From Mercurialis annua (lineage: Eukaryota; Streptophyta; Magnoliopsida; Malpighiales; Euphorbiaceae), in contig NC_065572.1 of NCBI RefSeq assembly GCF_937616625.2, forward strand, positions 44,791,653-44,855,652: a stretch of DNA of 64,000 bases, in the 5' to 3' direction. The notes below the pieces were generated by a model that was not told the DNA's origin, did not search any database, and saw only the letters and a list, made by a program, of their open reading frames with translations. The stretch's first letter is position 1, and each line of letters opens with the position of its first letter. Shown here piece by piece: positions 26,197 to 38,059 of the stretch. The translations under genes and the position numbers were made by a program.

Positions 26197-27709
26197 TGTC
26201 ACGACTCAAAACATTGAGCCGCAACCGGCGCTAAAACGGGAGTGGTAGCTCCGGAACCCGTAGCAAGCCTCAAACCACTATTAATTTTTTGCAAATAATA
26301 AATAAAGAACAGTAAACAACAGAAGCAAATCTACATATATAACATATAATCATACATATACACTAACTGTTCCGTTCAGCTCGCGGGCTCTAGTTACCGT
26401 ACCTTGTACGAACTGGCCTCGCGGTGCTATATACATCAGTTAGTGTCTCAGAACATGTCACCGGCATCTGGGGCCGTGAACCACATATAATACATGTAGC
26501 CTACAAAAATATAAACAAGACAGCACGTAATATGTACACTCAAAATGTACTACTGTCTATGCTACGACTCTGTCAACACGGGACCACTACTGCAACATTC
26601 ACAGAAGTCAGAAACTATACATACACAGCTGACTTCTGGACTTCAAAATTGGCCTCTAGCTAGGTCCACATACTAAGTACCTGAAAGACATCAAAGGTGA
26701 GGGGTCAGTATTTGGGAAAATACTGAGTGAGTTTGCATTTACTAACGGTATTAACATAAAAACATAGCATCGCATTTCAAGAAAACAATAATATAAAACA
26801 TATAAACAGGTATTTGATCCGTACGAAACTAATATCCTAGCATGCGACACATCTTTTGAATAATCATATATCTTTCAACCCAATCATAAATCTCAAGTTG
26901 TGAGTCCAACTCACTGCTGGGTCCAACCCACTAGATACGGGGACTCCAGGTTACACCGTAACCGAGTGCTCACTCGTATCGAAATCATATACCCAATCTT
27001 GAATTTCATAATCACATCATGCTATACATATCAAATCATTTCTCAAATGCAAACACACTAGACTGACTTAATACTGGTGATCACACAGCCTATTGACACC
27101 CAATAGGTAGCTAGTTTCTTCGGATCGCATACTAGTTCTCGTATATACATTTGATAGAAACATATAACATTTAATCAAATCATATATTATGCGATGCGTA
27201 TAAACAGTATATATATATATCTATATAAAATAACTTTAATATATAATACACGAAAGTAAAGTGCAACTCACCGTGACCGCTATCCAAGTAATGATGTGGT
27301 CGATCTGATAGTACGCTCTCGCTAGTCCGCGTCTACTGACCCCACTACTCGCTGACACGTCTGATAAATCGTTTAATAGTTAGACGTGAAACTCGTGCTT
27401 TTACACGTATAATACTTCTAATTTTTTAGGGTTTAGTTTCATTTTTATACTTATTTACGTATTCGATAACTTTAGTCGCATAGACGATTTAGCGAACACC
27501 ATTTCTCATAATTGAGAATCGCTTAACGTCCTTGACGTTTTCCATTATTATTAATTATCTAAAACGTCGAGCTAATCGCGAGATTAATGATTCTCAAAGT
27601 CCAAAGTTCGTCTTTTAATCCAATTTACTCGAAACATCAAATCTCTAGATCGAATAGACGTCATACACACGTGGATACGAGTCGGGGTGCACGGGCGTGC
27701 CTTCAGTGG

Positions 27710-27889
27710 GTGCACGATCGTGCAACCAAGTGCACGTTCGTGCACCTCACTGGTGCACGTTCGTGCACCTCACTGGTGCACGTTCGTGCACCTCACTGGT
27801 GCACGTTCGTGCACCTCACTGGTGCACGTTCGTGCACCATGAAGAGTGCACGTTCCTGCACCTTACTGGGTGCACGGTCGTGCACCACG
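27710..27889. repeat. 23-bp minisatellite of TGCACGTTCGTGCA hairpins
   Basis: Perfect 23-bp units starting TGCACGTTCGTGCACCTC begin at 27731, 27754, 27777 and 27800. They are followed by diverged 24-bp units at 27823 and 27847 and by partial copies at both edges, about seven or eight in all. Each unit contains TGCACG-TT-CGTGCA, a perfect 6-bp-arm inverted repeat, so the array is a row of potential small hairpins. Because 23 is not a multiple of three, the open frames running through it repeat only every 69 bp and are not credible protein. Confidence 0.92.
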
Positions 27890-28254
27890 TGCACAGCCCC
27901 GAAAATGCGATTTCTGAGGTTTTCAACCATCCCGACGTGCTTCTAACACTTCCCTAGTCAAAACCCGTTCCTTCGTTTTCATTAAAATGCGATAATAACT
28001 TCAAAACGTCGAATTCAAACCAATACACCATAAAACTCAAAACAGCCATTTATTATCGATTTTTAACCAAAATATCTCGAAATTTACCTTGAAACGAGGT
28101 TTAGGATCGATAAGGCTCTCGATTCTAAAGAGATTGCCGCGAAAATCACGCGAATCGGACGTCGAACGGAGAAACGGCGGTGAAACGACGATATCGAACG
28201 AATTTCTCTCGCTCTCTTTGGAACTCTCTCTGCTCTTCTTCTTTCATATTTCTC

Positions 28255-28264
28255 TTTATATATA
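28255..28264 (-). promoter_or_regulatory. TATA-like box of the LTR insert
   Basis: TATATATAAA on the minus strand, followed downstream on that strand by a GA-rich stretch (GAAAGAAGAAGAGCAGAG) like a retroelement leader. Its position within the LTR and agreement with the LTR's orientation support it as the element's promoter; activity is unknown. Confidence 0.45.
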
Positions 28265-28700
28265 TCTTGGCTAAAGTGCCACTTTGATCCTTGTTCTTTT
28301 TGTTTATTATCATTTATCTTTTAAACTTCTCAATCGTACGATTTAGTCCATAGCTAAACTGTTAACTTCTTTTATAATGACATACGTATTATTTATGTCC
28401 AATAATTAATACGGAACTCGATATTAATACTTTCCCGTCAAAATCTAAAATTTCCGCTTTCGACACAAATTGGCTAAATTACCACTTTGGTCCCTGTACC
28501 TTATTTTGGACTTTTCTTGACATTTTTCCTTTTAATTCCAATTCTAACTTCAGAATTGGAATATATTATTAAATTCTTCGCTATTATCTTTTCCAAAATC
28601 GACCTACTAAAACTTATTTATCTTTATTTTATCGGAAAACTTTCCGATAACGCCTCTCAGGCGAGTCCAAACTGGACACATGGTCCAATTAGCTAATTAC

Positions 28701-31700
28701 TTATTTTGGGGCATAGTGTGCGTGGAAAGTGACGCTAGATTAGTATGTCGCATCTCAATTCTCTTTATCGCGTTATTCCAATTATCTAAGCATGGTTAGA
28801 GGTTATAATATGCAAAGCGTGCGTGAAAAGTGACACTAGATTAGTATGTCGCGTCTAAAGTCTATTGAACGCGTCGTTCCTAATACCTAAGCATGGTTAG
28901 GTTATATTACGCAAGGTGTGCGTGAAAAGTGACGCTAGATTAGTATGTCGCGTCTCAAGGCTCTTTAATGCGTCATTCTAATTACCTAAGCATAGTTAGG
29001 TTATAATATGCAAAGTTTGCGTGGAAAGTGACGCTAGATTAGTATGTCGCGTGTCAAGGCTCTTTAATGCGTCGTTCTAATTACCTAAGCCTGGTTAGGT
29101 TATAGTACGTAAAGTGTGCGTAAAAAGGATCAATAAATTAGTATATCGTGTCTCAAGTATTTTTAACGCGTCGTTCCTATTACCTAAACATGGTTAGGTT
29201 ATATTACGCAAGGTGTGCGTGAAAAGTGACGCTAGATTAGCATGTCGCGTCTCAAGGCTCTTTAATGCGCCGTCCCTATTACCTAAGCATGATTAGGTTA
29301 TAATACGCAAAGTTTGCGTGAAAAGTGACTCTAGATTAGTATGCTGCTTCTCAAGTCTCTTTAACGCGTCGTTTCGATTACCATGCTTATGTCGCGTCAC
29401 AAGTCTCTCTAACGCGTCGTTCCGATTACCTAAGCATGGTTAGATTATAGTACGCAAAGTGTGCGTAAAAAGGATCAATAGATAAGTATGTCGCGTCTCA
29501 AGTCTCCTTAACGCGTCGTTCCTATTACCTAAGAATGGTTAGGTTATATTACGCAAAGTGTGCTTGAAAAGTGACGCTAGATTAGTATGTCCAGTCTCCA
29601 ATCTCTTTAACGCGTTGTTCCGATTACCTAAGCATGGTTATGTTATATTATGCAAAGTGTGCGTAAAAAGTGACACTAGATTAGTATGTTTGTATCAAGT
29701 CTCTTTAACGCGTCATTTCGATCACCATACTTATCTCGCGTCACAAGTCTCTTTAACGCGTCGTTCCGTTTACCTAAGCATGGTTAGGTTATATTACGCA
29801 AAGTGTGCGTGAAAACTGAGGTTAGATTAGTATGTCGGGTCTCAATTCTCTCTAACGCGTCGTTCCGATTTCCTAAGCATGGTTAGGTTATAATACGTAA
29901 AGTGTGCGTGAAAAGTGACATAAATTAGTATGTCGTGTCTCAAGTCTCTCTAACGCGTCGTTCCGATTTCCTAAGCATGGTTATGTTATATTATGCAATG
30001 CGTGCGTAAAAAGTGACGCTAGATTAATATTGCGCGTCTCAAGTCCCTTTAACGCGTCATTTCGATTACAATGCTTATGTCGCGTCATAAGTCTCACTAA
30101 CGCGTCGTTCCGATTACCTAAGCATGGTTAGGTTATAGTACGCGAAGTGTGCGTGGAAAGGAGCAATAGTTTAGTATGTCGCGTCTCAAGTCTTTTTAAC
30201 GCGTCATTCCGATTACCTAAGTATGGTTAGGTTATATTACGCAAAGTATGCGTGAAAAGTGACGCTAGATTAGTATGTCCAGTCTTAAGTCTCTTTAACG
30301 CGTCGTTCCGATTACCTAAGCATGGTTAGGTTATATTACGCAAAGTGTGCGTAAAAAGTGAGGCTAGATTAGTTTGTTTCGTCTCGATTCTCTTTAACGC
30401 GTTGTTTCGATCACTATACTTATCTCGCGTCACAAGTCTCTTTAACGCGTCGTTCCGATTACCTAAGCATGGTTAGGTTATATTATGCAAAGTGTCCGTG
30501 AAAAGTGACATAAGATTAGTATGTCGCATCTCAAGTCTCTCTAACGCGTCGTTCTGATTTCCTAAGCATGGTTAGGTTTATATTACGCAAAGTGTCCGTG
30601 AAAAGGGACACAAGATTAGTATGTCACATCTCAAGTCTCTCTAACGCGTCGTTCCTATATCCTAAGCATGGTTATGTTATATTACGCAACGCGTGCGTAA
30701 AAAGTGACGCTAGATTAATATTGCGCGTCTCAAGTCTCTTTAACGCGTCGTTTCGATTACCATGCTTGTGTCGCGTCACAAGTCTCTCAAACACGTCGTT
30801 CTAATTACCTAAGCATTGTTAGGTTATATTAGGCAGTGTACGTGAAAAATGACAATAGATTAGTATGTCGCGTCTTAAGTCTATCTAACGCGTTAATCCG
30901 ATTACCTTAGCATGGTTAGGTTATATTACGCAAACTGTGAGTGAAAAGTGACGCTAGATTAGTATGTCTTATCTCAATTCTCTTTATCGCGTTGTTCCAA
31001 TTATCTAAGCATTGTTAGGGTCTACTATGCAAAGCGTGCGTGAAAAGTGACACTAGATTAGTATGTCGCATATATAGTCTATTTAACACGTCGTTCCTAT
31101 TACCTAAGAATGGTTAGGTTATATTATGCAAGCTGTGCGTGAAAAGTGACGTTAGATTAGCATGTTGCGTCTCAAGGCTCTTTAATGCGTCGTTCCGATT
31201 ACCTAAGCATGGTTAGGTTATAATACGCAAAGTTTGCGTGAAAAGTGACGCTAGATTAGTATGTCGCGTGTCAAGGCTCTTTAACGCGTCGTTCCGATTA
31301 CCTAAGCATGGTTAGGCTATAGTACGCAAAGTGTGCGTAAAAAGGACCAATTAATTAGTATGTCGCGTCTCAAGTCTCTTTAACGCCTTGTTCCTATTAC
31401 ATAAGCATGGTTAGGTTATATTACGCAAAGTGTGCGTGAAAAGTGACACTAGATTAGTATGTACAGGCTCAAATCTCTTTAAAGCGTTGTTCCGATTACC
31501 TAAGCATGGTTAGGTTCTATTACGCAAAGTGTGTGTAAAAAGTGACGCTAGATTAGTATGTTTCGTCTCCAGTCTCTTTAATGCGTCGTTTCGCTTACCA
31601 TACATATCTCGCGTCAAAAGTCTCTTTAACGCGTTGTTCCTATTACCTAAGCATGGTTAGGTTATATTACGCAATGTGTGCGTGAAAGGTGACGTTAGAT

Positions 31701-33069
31701 TAGTACGTCGCGTCTCAAGTCTCTCTAACGCGTTGTACCGATTTCCTAAGCATGGCTAGGTTATATTACGCAAAGTGTGCGTGAAAAGTGACACTAGATT
31801 AGTATGCCGCATCTCAAGTCTCCATACGCGTCGTTCTGATTTCCTAAGCATTGTTATGTTATATTACGCAAATTGTGCGTAAAAAGTGACGCTAGATTAA
31901 TATTGCGCGTCTCAAGTCTCTTGAACGCGTCGTTTCGATTATCATGCTTATGTCGCGTCACAAGTCTCTCTAACGCGTCGTTCCGATTACCTAAGCATGG
32001 TTAGGTTATTATATTAGGCAAAGTGTGCGTGAAAAATGACAATAGATTAGTATGTCGCGTCATAAGTCTATTTAACGCGTCGTTCCAATTACTTAAGCAT
32101 GGTTAGGTTATATTATGCAGAGTGTACATGAAAAATGACAGATTAGTAAGTCGCGTCTTAAGTCTATCTAACGCGTCGTTCCGATTACCTAACCATGGTT
32201 AGGTTATATTACGCAAAGTGTGCGTGAAATGTGACGCTAGATTAGTATGTCGCGCCTCAATTCTCTTTATCGCGTTATTCTGATTATCTAAGCATGGTTA
32301 GGTTATATTACACAAAGCGTGCGTGAAAAGTGACGCTAGATTAGTATGTCGCGTCTCAAGTCTCTTTAACGCGTGATTCCGATTATCTAAGCATGGTTAG
32401 GTTATATTATGCAAAGTGTGCGTGAAAAGTGACGCTAGATTAGTATGTCGCGTCTCAAGTCACTTTAACTCGTCGTTCCAATTACCATGCTTATGTCGCG
32501 TCACAAGTCTGTGTAATGCGTCGTTTCGATTACCTAAGCATGGTTAGGTTATATTACGCAAAGTGTGTGTGAAAAATGACAATAGTATGTCGCGTCTTAC
32601 GTATATTTAACCGTCGTTCCGATTACCTAAGAATGGTTAGGTTATATTATGCAAAGTGTGCGTGAAAAGTGACGCTTGATTAGTATGTCGCGTCTCAAGT
32701 TCTTTAACGTGTCGTTTCGATTACCATGCTTATCTCGCGTCCCAAGTCTCTTTAACGCGTCGTTACGATTACCTAAGCATGGTTAGGTTATATTACGCAA
32801 AGTGTGCGTGAAAATTGAAGCGAGATTAGTATATCCTACCTCAAGTCTCTCTAACATGTCGTTCCGATTTCCTAAGCATGGTTAGGTTATATTACGCAAA
32901 GTGTGCATAAAAAGTCACAATTAATTAGTATGTCGCGTTTCAAGTCGATTAAAAGCGGCGTTGCGATTACCTAACCATGATTAGGTTATAGTACGCAAAG
33001 TTTGCTTGAAAACTGACGCTAGATTAGTATATCGCGTCTCAATTCTATTTAACGCGTTGTTCCGATTAT
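28701..33069 (-). repeat. 99-bp satellite array, minus orientation (block 3)
   Basis: Satellite resumes at TTATTTTGGGGCATAGTGTG. Subfamily order resembles that just before the LTR insert: CTCAAGGCTCTTTAATGCG, then AAAGGATCAATAG, then TATGTCCAGTCTC, then GTTTCGTCTCAAG with CCATACTTATCTCGCG, recurring at roughly 0.35-0.7 kb. It ends at a strand switch near 33070, where the left arm of a foldback duplication lies. No gene is seen. Confidence 0.96.
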
Positions 33070-33720
33070 CTAGCATCACTTTTCAAGCAAACTTTGCGTA
33101 CTATAACCTAACCATGGTTAGGTAATCGCAACGCCGCCTTAAATCGACTTGAAACGCGACATACTAATTAATTATGACTTTTCACGCACACTTTGCGTAA
33201 TATAACCTAACCATGCTTAGGAAATCGGAACGACGCGTTAGAGAGACTTGAGGTAGGATATACTAATCTAGCGTCACTTTTCACGCAGACTTTGCGTAAT
33301 ATAACCTAACCATGCTTAGGTAATCGTAACGACGCGTTAAAGAGACTTGTGACGCGAGATAAGCATGGTAATCGAAACGACGCGTTAAAAAGACTTGAGA
33401 CGCGACATACTAATCTAGCGTTACTTTTCACGCACACTTTGCGTAATATAACCTAACCATTCTTAGGTAATCGGAACGATGCGTTAAATAGAAGTAAGAT
33501 GCGACATACTATTGTCATTTTTCACGCACACTTTGCGTAATATAACCTAACTATGCTTAGGTAATCGAAACGACGCATTACATAGACTTGTGACGCGACA
33601 TAAGCATGGTTGGAACGACGAGTTAAAGTGACTCGAGACGCGCCATACTAATCTAGCGTCACTTTTCACGCACACTTTGCGTAAAATACCCTAACCATGC
33701 CTAGGTAATCGGAACCACGC
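32400..33720. repeat. Large inverted (foldback) duplication at a strand switch, centre about 33048
   Basis: Sequence left of about 33025 reappears reverse-complemented right of about 33069. Shared private features include CAACGCCGC...TTAATCGACTTG, TACTAATTAATT, GACTTGAGGTAGGATATACT, the short monomer GACGCGAGATAAGCATGG, an internal deletion giving GACATACTATTGTCATTTTT, ACGACGCATTACA, and GACGAGTTAAAGTGACT. Arms are at least about 0.6 kb with a spacer of about 45 bp. They carry numerous substitutions, so the event is not brand new. The outer limits are uncertain because ordinary satellite similarity takes over. Confidence 0.9.
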
Positions 33721-34645
33721 GTTAAAGAGAATTGAGACGCGACATACTAATCTAGCGTCTCTTTTCACGCACTTTGCGTAATATAACCTAACTATGCTTA
33801 GGTAACTGGAACGACGCCTTAAAGAGACTTGAAATGCGACATACTAATCTAGCTTATCTAGCGTAACTTTTCACGCACACTTTGCGTAATATAACCTAAC
33901 CATTCTTAAGTAATCGGAACGACGCGTTAAAGAGAATTGAGACGCGACATACTAATGTATTGTTACTTTTCACGCACACTTTCCGTAAAGTAAACTAACC
34001 ATCCTTAGGTAATCGGTACAACGCGTTAAAGAGAATTGAGACACGATATACTAATCCAGCGTCACTTTCCGCGAACACTTTGCGTAATATAACTAACCAT
34101 GCTTAGGTAATCGAAACGACGTGTTAAATAGACGTGAGACTCGACATACTAATTTATTGTTACTTTTCACGCACAATTTGTGTAATATATAACCTAACCA
34201 TGCTTAGGTAATCGGAAAGACGCGTTAGAGGGACTTGTGACGCGACATAAGGATGGTAATCGAAACGACGCGTTAAAGAGACTTGTGACGCAAGATAGCC
34301 ATGGTAATCGAAACGACGCGTTTAAGAGACTTGAGACGCGACATACTAATCTAGCGTCACTTTTTACGCACACTTTGTGTAAAATAACCTAACCATGCTT
34401 AGGTAATCGGAACAACGCGTTAAAGACACCTGAGACGCGGCATACTAATCTAGCGTCACTTTTCACGCACTTTGTGTAATAGTAACCTAACCATGCTTAG
34501 GTAATCGAAACGGCGCGTTAGAGAGACTTGTGACGCGACATAAGCATTAATCGGAACGACGCGTTAAAGTGACTTGAGACGCGACATACTAATCTAGCGT
34601 CACTTTTCACGCACATTTTACGTAATATAACCTAACCATGCTTAG
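33070..34645 (+). repeat. 99-bp satellite, short plus-orientation block (block 4)
   Basis: About 1.6 kb of satellite in plus orientation within a minus array. The left switch reads CCGATTATCTAGCATCACTT. The right switch is at about 34645 and reads CATGCTTAG joined to TTAGATTGGTATATC, with TTAG or CTAG available as microhomology. Both ends are inverted duplications of the flanking minus array. No gene is seen. Confidence 0.93.
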
Positions 34646-35095
34646 TTAGATTGGTATATCGCGTCTCAATTCTATTTAACGCGTCGTTCCGACAAACTAA
34701 GTATGGTTAGGTTATATTACGCAAAGTGTGCGTGAAAAGTAACGCTAGATTATTATGTCGCGTCTCAAGTCAATTTAACGCGTCGTTCCGATTACCATGC
34801 TTATGTCGCGTCACAAGTCTCTCTAACGCGTCGTTTCAATTACCTAAACATGGTTATGTTATTATTACGCAAAGTGTGCGTGAAAAGTGACGCTAGATTA
34901 GTATGCCGCGTCTCAGGTCTCTTTAACGCGTCGTTCCGATTACTTAAGCATGATTAGGTTATTTTACTCAAAGTGTGAGTGAAAAGTGACGCTAGATTTG
35001 TATGTCGCGTCTCAAGTCTCTTTAACGCGATTACCATTCTTATCTTGCGTCATAAGTCTCTTTTACGCGTCGTTATGATTACCTAAGCATGGTTA
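34260..35095. repeat. Second inverted (foldback) duplication, centre about 34668
   Basis: The plus-block text at 34260-34640 recurs reverse-complemented at about 34695-35095. Shared peculiarities are the rare GACGCAAGATA short monomer (near 34290 and 35042), the AAAATAACC monomer, the CCTGAGACGCGGCATACT monomer, the odd AATAGTAACC/AATAATAACA monomer and the short monomer before TTAAA(G/T)TGACTTGAG. Arms are about 0.4 kb and the spacer about 50 bp. Confidence 0.85.
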
Positions 35096-35977
35096 GGTTA
35101 TATTACGCAGAGTGTGCGTCAAAAGTGATGCTAAATTAGTATATCGTATCTCAAGTCTCTCCAACGGTCGTTCTGATTTCCCAAGCATGGTTAGGTTATA
35201 CTACGCAAAGTGTGCGTGAAAAGCAACGCTAAATTAGTATGTCACGTGTCAAGTCTCTATAACACGTCGTTCCGATTTCCTAAGATGATTATGTTATATT
35301 ACGCAAAGTGTGCGTGAAAAGTGACGCTAGATCATTATATCCTACCTCAAGTCTCTCTAACGCGTCGTTCCGATTACCTAAGCATGGTTAGGCTATATTA
35401 CACAAAGTGTGCGCTAAAAGTTACGTTAGATTAGTATGTCGCATCTCAAGTCTCTTTAACGTGTCGTTCTAATTACCTAAGCATGGCTAAGTTATATTAC
35501 GTAAGCTGTGCGTTAAAAGTTACGGTAGATTAATATGTCGCGTCTCAAGGCTCTTTAATTCGTCGTTCCGATTACCTAAGCATGGTTAGGTTATATTACA
35601 CAAAGAGTGCGTTAAAAGTGACGGTAGATTAGTATGTCGCATCTCAAGGCTCTTTAATTCGTCGTTCCGATTACCTAAGCATGGTTAAGTTATATTACAC
35701 AAAGAGTGCGTTAAAAGTGACGCTAGATTAGTATGTCGCTTCTCAAGTCTCTTTAACGCGTTGTTTTGATTACCATGCTTATGTCGCGTCACAAGTCTCT
35801 CTAACGCATCGTTCCGATTATCTAAGCATGGTTTGGTTATATCACGCAAAGTGTGCGTGAAAAGTGACGTTATATTAGTATGTCGCTTCTCAAGTCTCTT
35901 TAACGCGTCGTTTCGATTACCATGCTTATCTCGCGTCACAAGTGTCTTTAACTCGTCATTGTGATTACCTAAGCATG
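34646..35977 (-). repeat. 99-bp satellite array, minus orientation (block 5)
   Basis: Minus-orientation satellite from the second foldback to the solo LTR insertion. Two near-copies of a monomer with CTCTTTAATTCGTCGTTCC and CACAAAGAGTGCGTTAAAAG lie side by side at about 35550-35710. The last five bases, GCATG, are the left target-site duplication of the solo LTR. No gene is seen. Confidence 0.95.
35973..35977. repeat. Target-site duplication GCATG, left copy
   Basis: The satellite reads CCTAAGCATG up to the LTR start and resumes as GCATGGTTAGG at 38684. Removing one copy and the LTR restores the normal satellite dyad CCTAAGCATGGTTAGG. Confidence 0.95.
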
Positions 35978-36156
35978 TGTAATATCCCGTAAAATTTTAC
36001 ATTTATTTTTTCGATAATTTCCGACAATTTTCCGGTCGTTTCGAAGTAACATCGATGATAGCGGTTTGATTCGAGTTGGTTTGGATTGGGGTTGATTTTA
36101 TTTGGACCCTCTCGTCTGGCCCACTTCGAACTCATTTACGGCCTATTTTCACTCGT

Positions 36157-36164
36157 TATTTAAA
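36157..36164 (+). promoter_or_regulatory. TATA-like box in the solo LTR
   Basis: TATTTAAA about 180 bp into the LTR, followed by AACCTAGATCACGC and a pyrimidine-rich leader. It is a plausible U3/R promoter by position only. Confidence 0.35.
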
Positions 36165-37181
36165 GTCGTTTTCTAAATGAAAAACCTAGATCACGCTGCA
36201 AAACAAACCCTAGCCGTCTTTCCCTTTCAATTTCGCTGAGAAATCGCTAGCCGTAATCTCTCCCGAAGTTGACAGAAAATTCCGTGGTATGTTGTTTTCA
36301 ATTTGAGTTTTCCTTTGAAACGTCTTTCGGTTTTCTGATTCGTTCTTACTCGTTTTTTAATCGAAATTAGAACCGTTTGATTCCAGACGTTCTAGACTCA
36401 CGTACCTACGTTTCCCTATCTCGGTTTTGCAAAACGGTACGTAATCAATCCCGTTTCAATCGCCGCAAGTTTATCGTTTTGGGTTTGTTATTCACTGTTC
36501 TTGATTTACATGTTTTCTGCCGATCACTTCTTCCTTTTGATTTTACATGATTTCGATTTTAAGGTTTTAGTAGTTAATCCTTGCTTAAACTTGACACGAT
36601 TTGGACCTCGGATTAACAATTCTATTGCCGTTGTGATACACCGAAGTTTCCGTAATGTTCTTGGTTCTTGTTTGTTTTTAGCATAGGAATTGATACGGTT
36701 TATGAGTTATTGTTAGATTATGATTAATGATATGGATTAATTTGTAGTCTTGAGTTTTTGATTAAGTTTTTAGAGTTGAATTCTTGATTTTAAAGCTTGG
36801 CAGTAGCTTAATAATGGAGGTTGTTTGAAAGGGTTATGTATGGCGGGTTTCTTTTGTTTGAAAGGGAGAAGATGGTGAAAAGGCTTATTTGATCACTCAA
36901 TTGTTTTGCCTAAATCAAATGAATCCCTTAAGTTAATTTCTTTTGGTTTCGATAATAACTTGATTTTAATTAGAAAATTTATATACGTAATTGTTATAAC
37001 TTAGATTAATATAATTACTCGGGTAATTATAGGTAATTTTAGTTGAAATGTCTATTTTGGCTAATCGGCGATTTAGTCCCTAAAAGTTTCTAAAGCTATT
37101 CTTTTTAGCAAAGTTATAACTCTTGGACTTCTAATTTGATTTTCTAATTAATAAATTAAGAATGGGAAATTTATTTGATTT

Positions 37182-37267
37182 TATATTTGACTAAAGTACC
37201 TTTTAGTCCTTAGTTGGCTAAAGTACAGTTTAGTCCCTATTTGGCTAAAGTACAGTTTAGTCCCTAA
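37182..37267. repeat. 27-bp tandem repeat in the solo LTR
   Basis: Two perfect 27-bp copies start TTGGCTAAAGTACAGTTTAG (37214-37240 and 37241-37267), preceded by a diverged copy from about 37182. The related core GGCTAAA(G/T)T(G/A)CCACTTTG(G/A)TCC occurs in the other LTR insert at about 28268 and 28471. Confidence 0.85.
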
Positions 37268-37958
37268 ACTTTCATAGACTGAAAATAATTAAGTTTTGGT
37301 TGTAACTTGGGTTACTTGAATTATAAGATATTAAATTCTATTTTAATATAGATAATTATTTATCAAGTATCTAAATTATAAACTCGGGTTTATAAATTTA
37401 ATAAAGTTTTGGTTTGGGTTAGACTGTGGTCGCCCAACAAGTGGGAAGAAGCTTGGTAGTTTTTAATAACTCGGCTGACTCACTAATATGGATTTTAACT
37501 CAGATTTATTTAAATTATTTATGTACCATTTTTAATATGTTTATATGATTTGTACGTTATAACTTGGGTTATATTTGGAATGCATTTAATATAAGTGTTT
37601 ATTAAATGTGATTTGGTTTTGCGTTGTGCTAGTCCTACGTGGTGTCTAGTACTCTTTAGAGTTAGGGTTTGATTTTAATTATGATTTTAATATTTTATTT
37701 AGACCCGTCGACTGTTCGTACTTCAGAGGCGAACCAGAGTTAGATTGCTTGTCAAGTTTCACGTGGAATAGCAAGCAGTGAGTTTATATCTCTATTTACC
37801 TCTTTATTAAGCAAATGTATTATTTTGTATATATATATATGTATAAGCAGCTTTTGAACTGTTTTCGGCATTGTGGATTTGATTTGGAACGTGCTATTCG
37901 ATGGGCATCATCGGGACTGCGTGCGCACCGGTAATGATTATGGTATTGAGGTAGGTTT

Positions 37959-38059
37959 GAGATACGTCTCACCTTAGTGAGGGCACCGGTGAAAGATACG
38001 TCTCCTGGGCTCACTATTTATTAAGTGATAGTCGGGGATCGGTTATTGAGATACGTCTC
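37959..38059. repeat. Three GAGATACGTCTC near-palindromes
   Basis: GAGATACGTCTC lies at 37959-37970 and 38048-38059, and AGATACGTCTC at 37994-38004. Each is a dyad (GAGA....TCTC). They sit late in the LTR among CACCGGT motifs; a role in LTR regulation is possible but unproven. Confidence 0.6.

Larger units (their letters stand above)
26197..28700 (-). mobile_element. LTR-like retroelement insert (probable solo LTR, Ty3/gypsy-type)
   Basis: A non-satellite block of about 2.5 kb between two minus-strand satellite stretches. Read on the minus strand it ends AGCGCCGGTTGCGG ... AGTCGTGACA. This matches the 3' end of the solo LTR at 35978-38683 (AGCGCCGGTCGCG ... GGTCGTGACA, preceded in both by GCTACGGGTT), so the two are related LTR families. 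Its start on that strand reads GTAATTAGC and lacks the expected initial T of a TG terminus. Inside are a TATA-like box (28255-28264), a purine-rich leader, a 23-bp minisatellite and AT-rich stretches. I find no gag or pol domain, and reading frames in it are short. A solo LTR is the simplest reading; a non-autonomous element is possible. Confidence 0.7.

Noticed and set aside
26424..26850. Frames of 79 and 64 residues in the first LTR insert
   Set aside because: No recognisable motif, and AT-rich LTR sequence with frames on both strands over the same stretch. Treated as incidental.
27587..27957. Two overlapping frames of 119 and 86 residues with Cys/His-rich repeats
   Set aside because: They run through the 23-bp minisatellite in two frames at once. 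The repeats come from the DNA, not from a protein.
36501..36686. 61-residue frame in the solo LTR
   Set aside because: Hydrophobic from T-rich sequence, with no supporting context. LTRs rarely encode protein.
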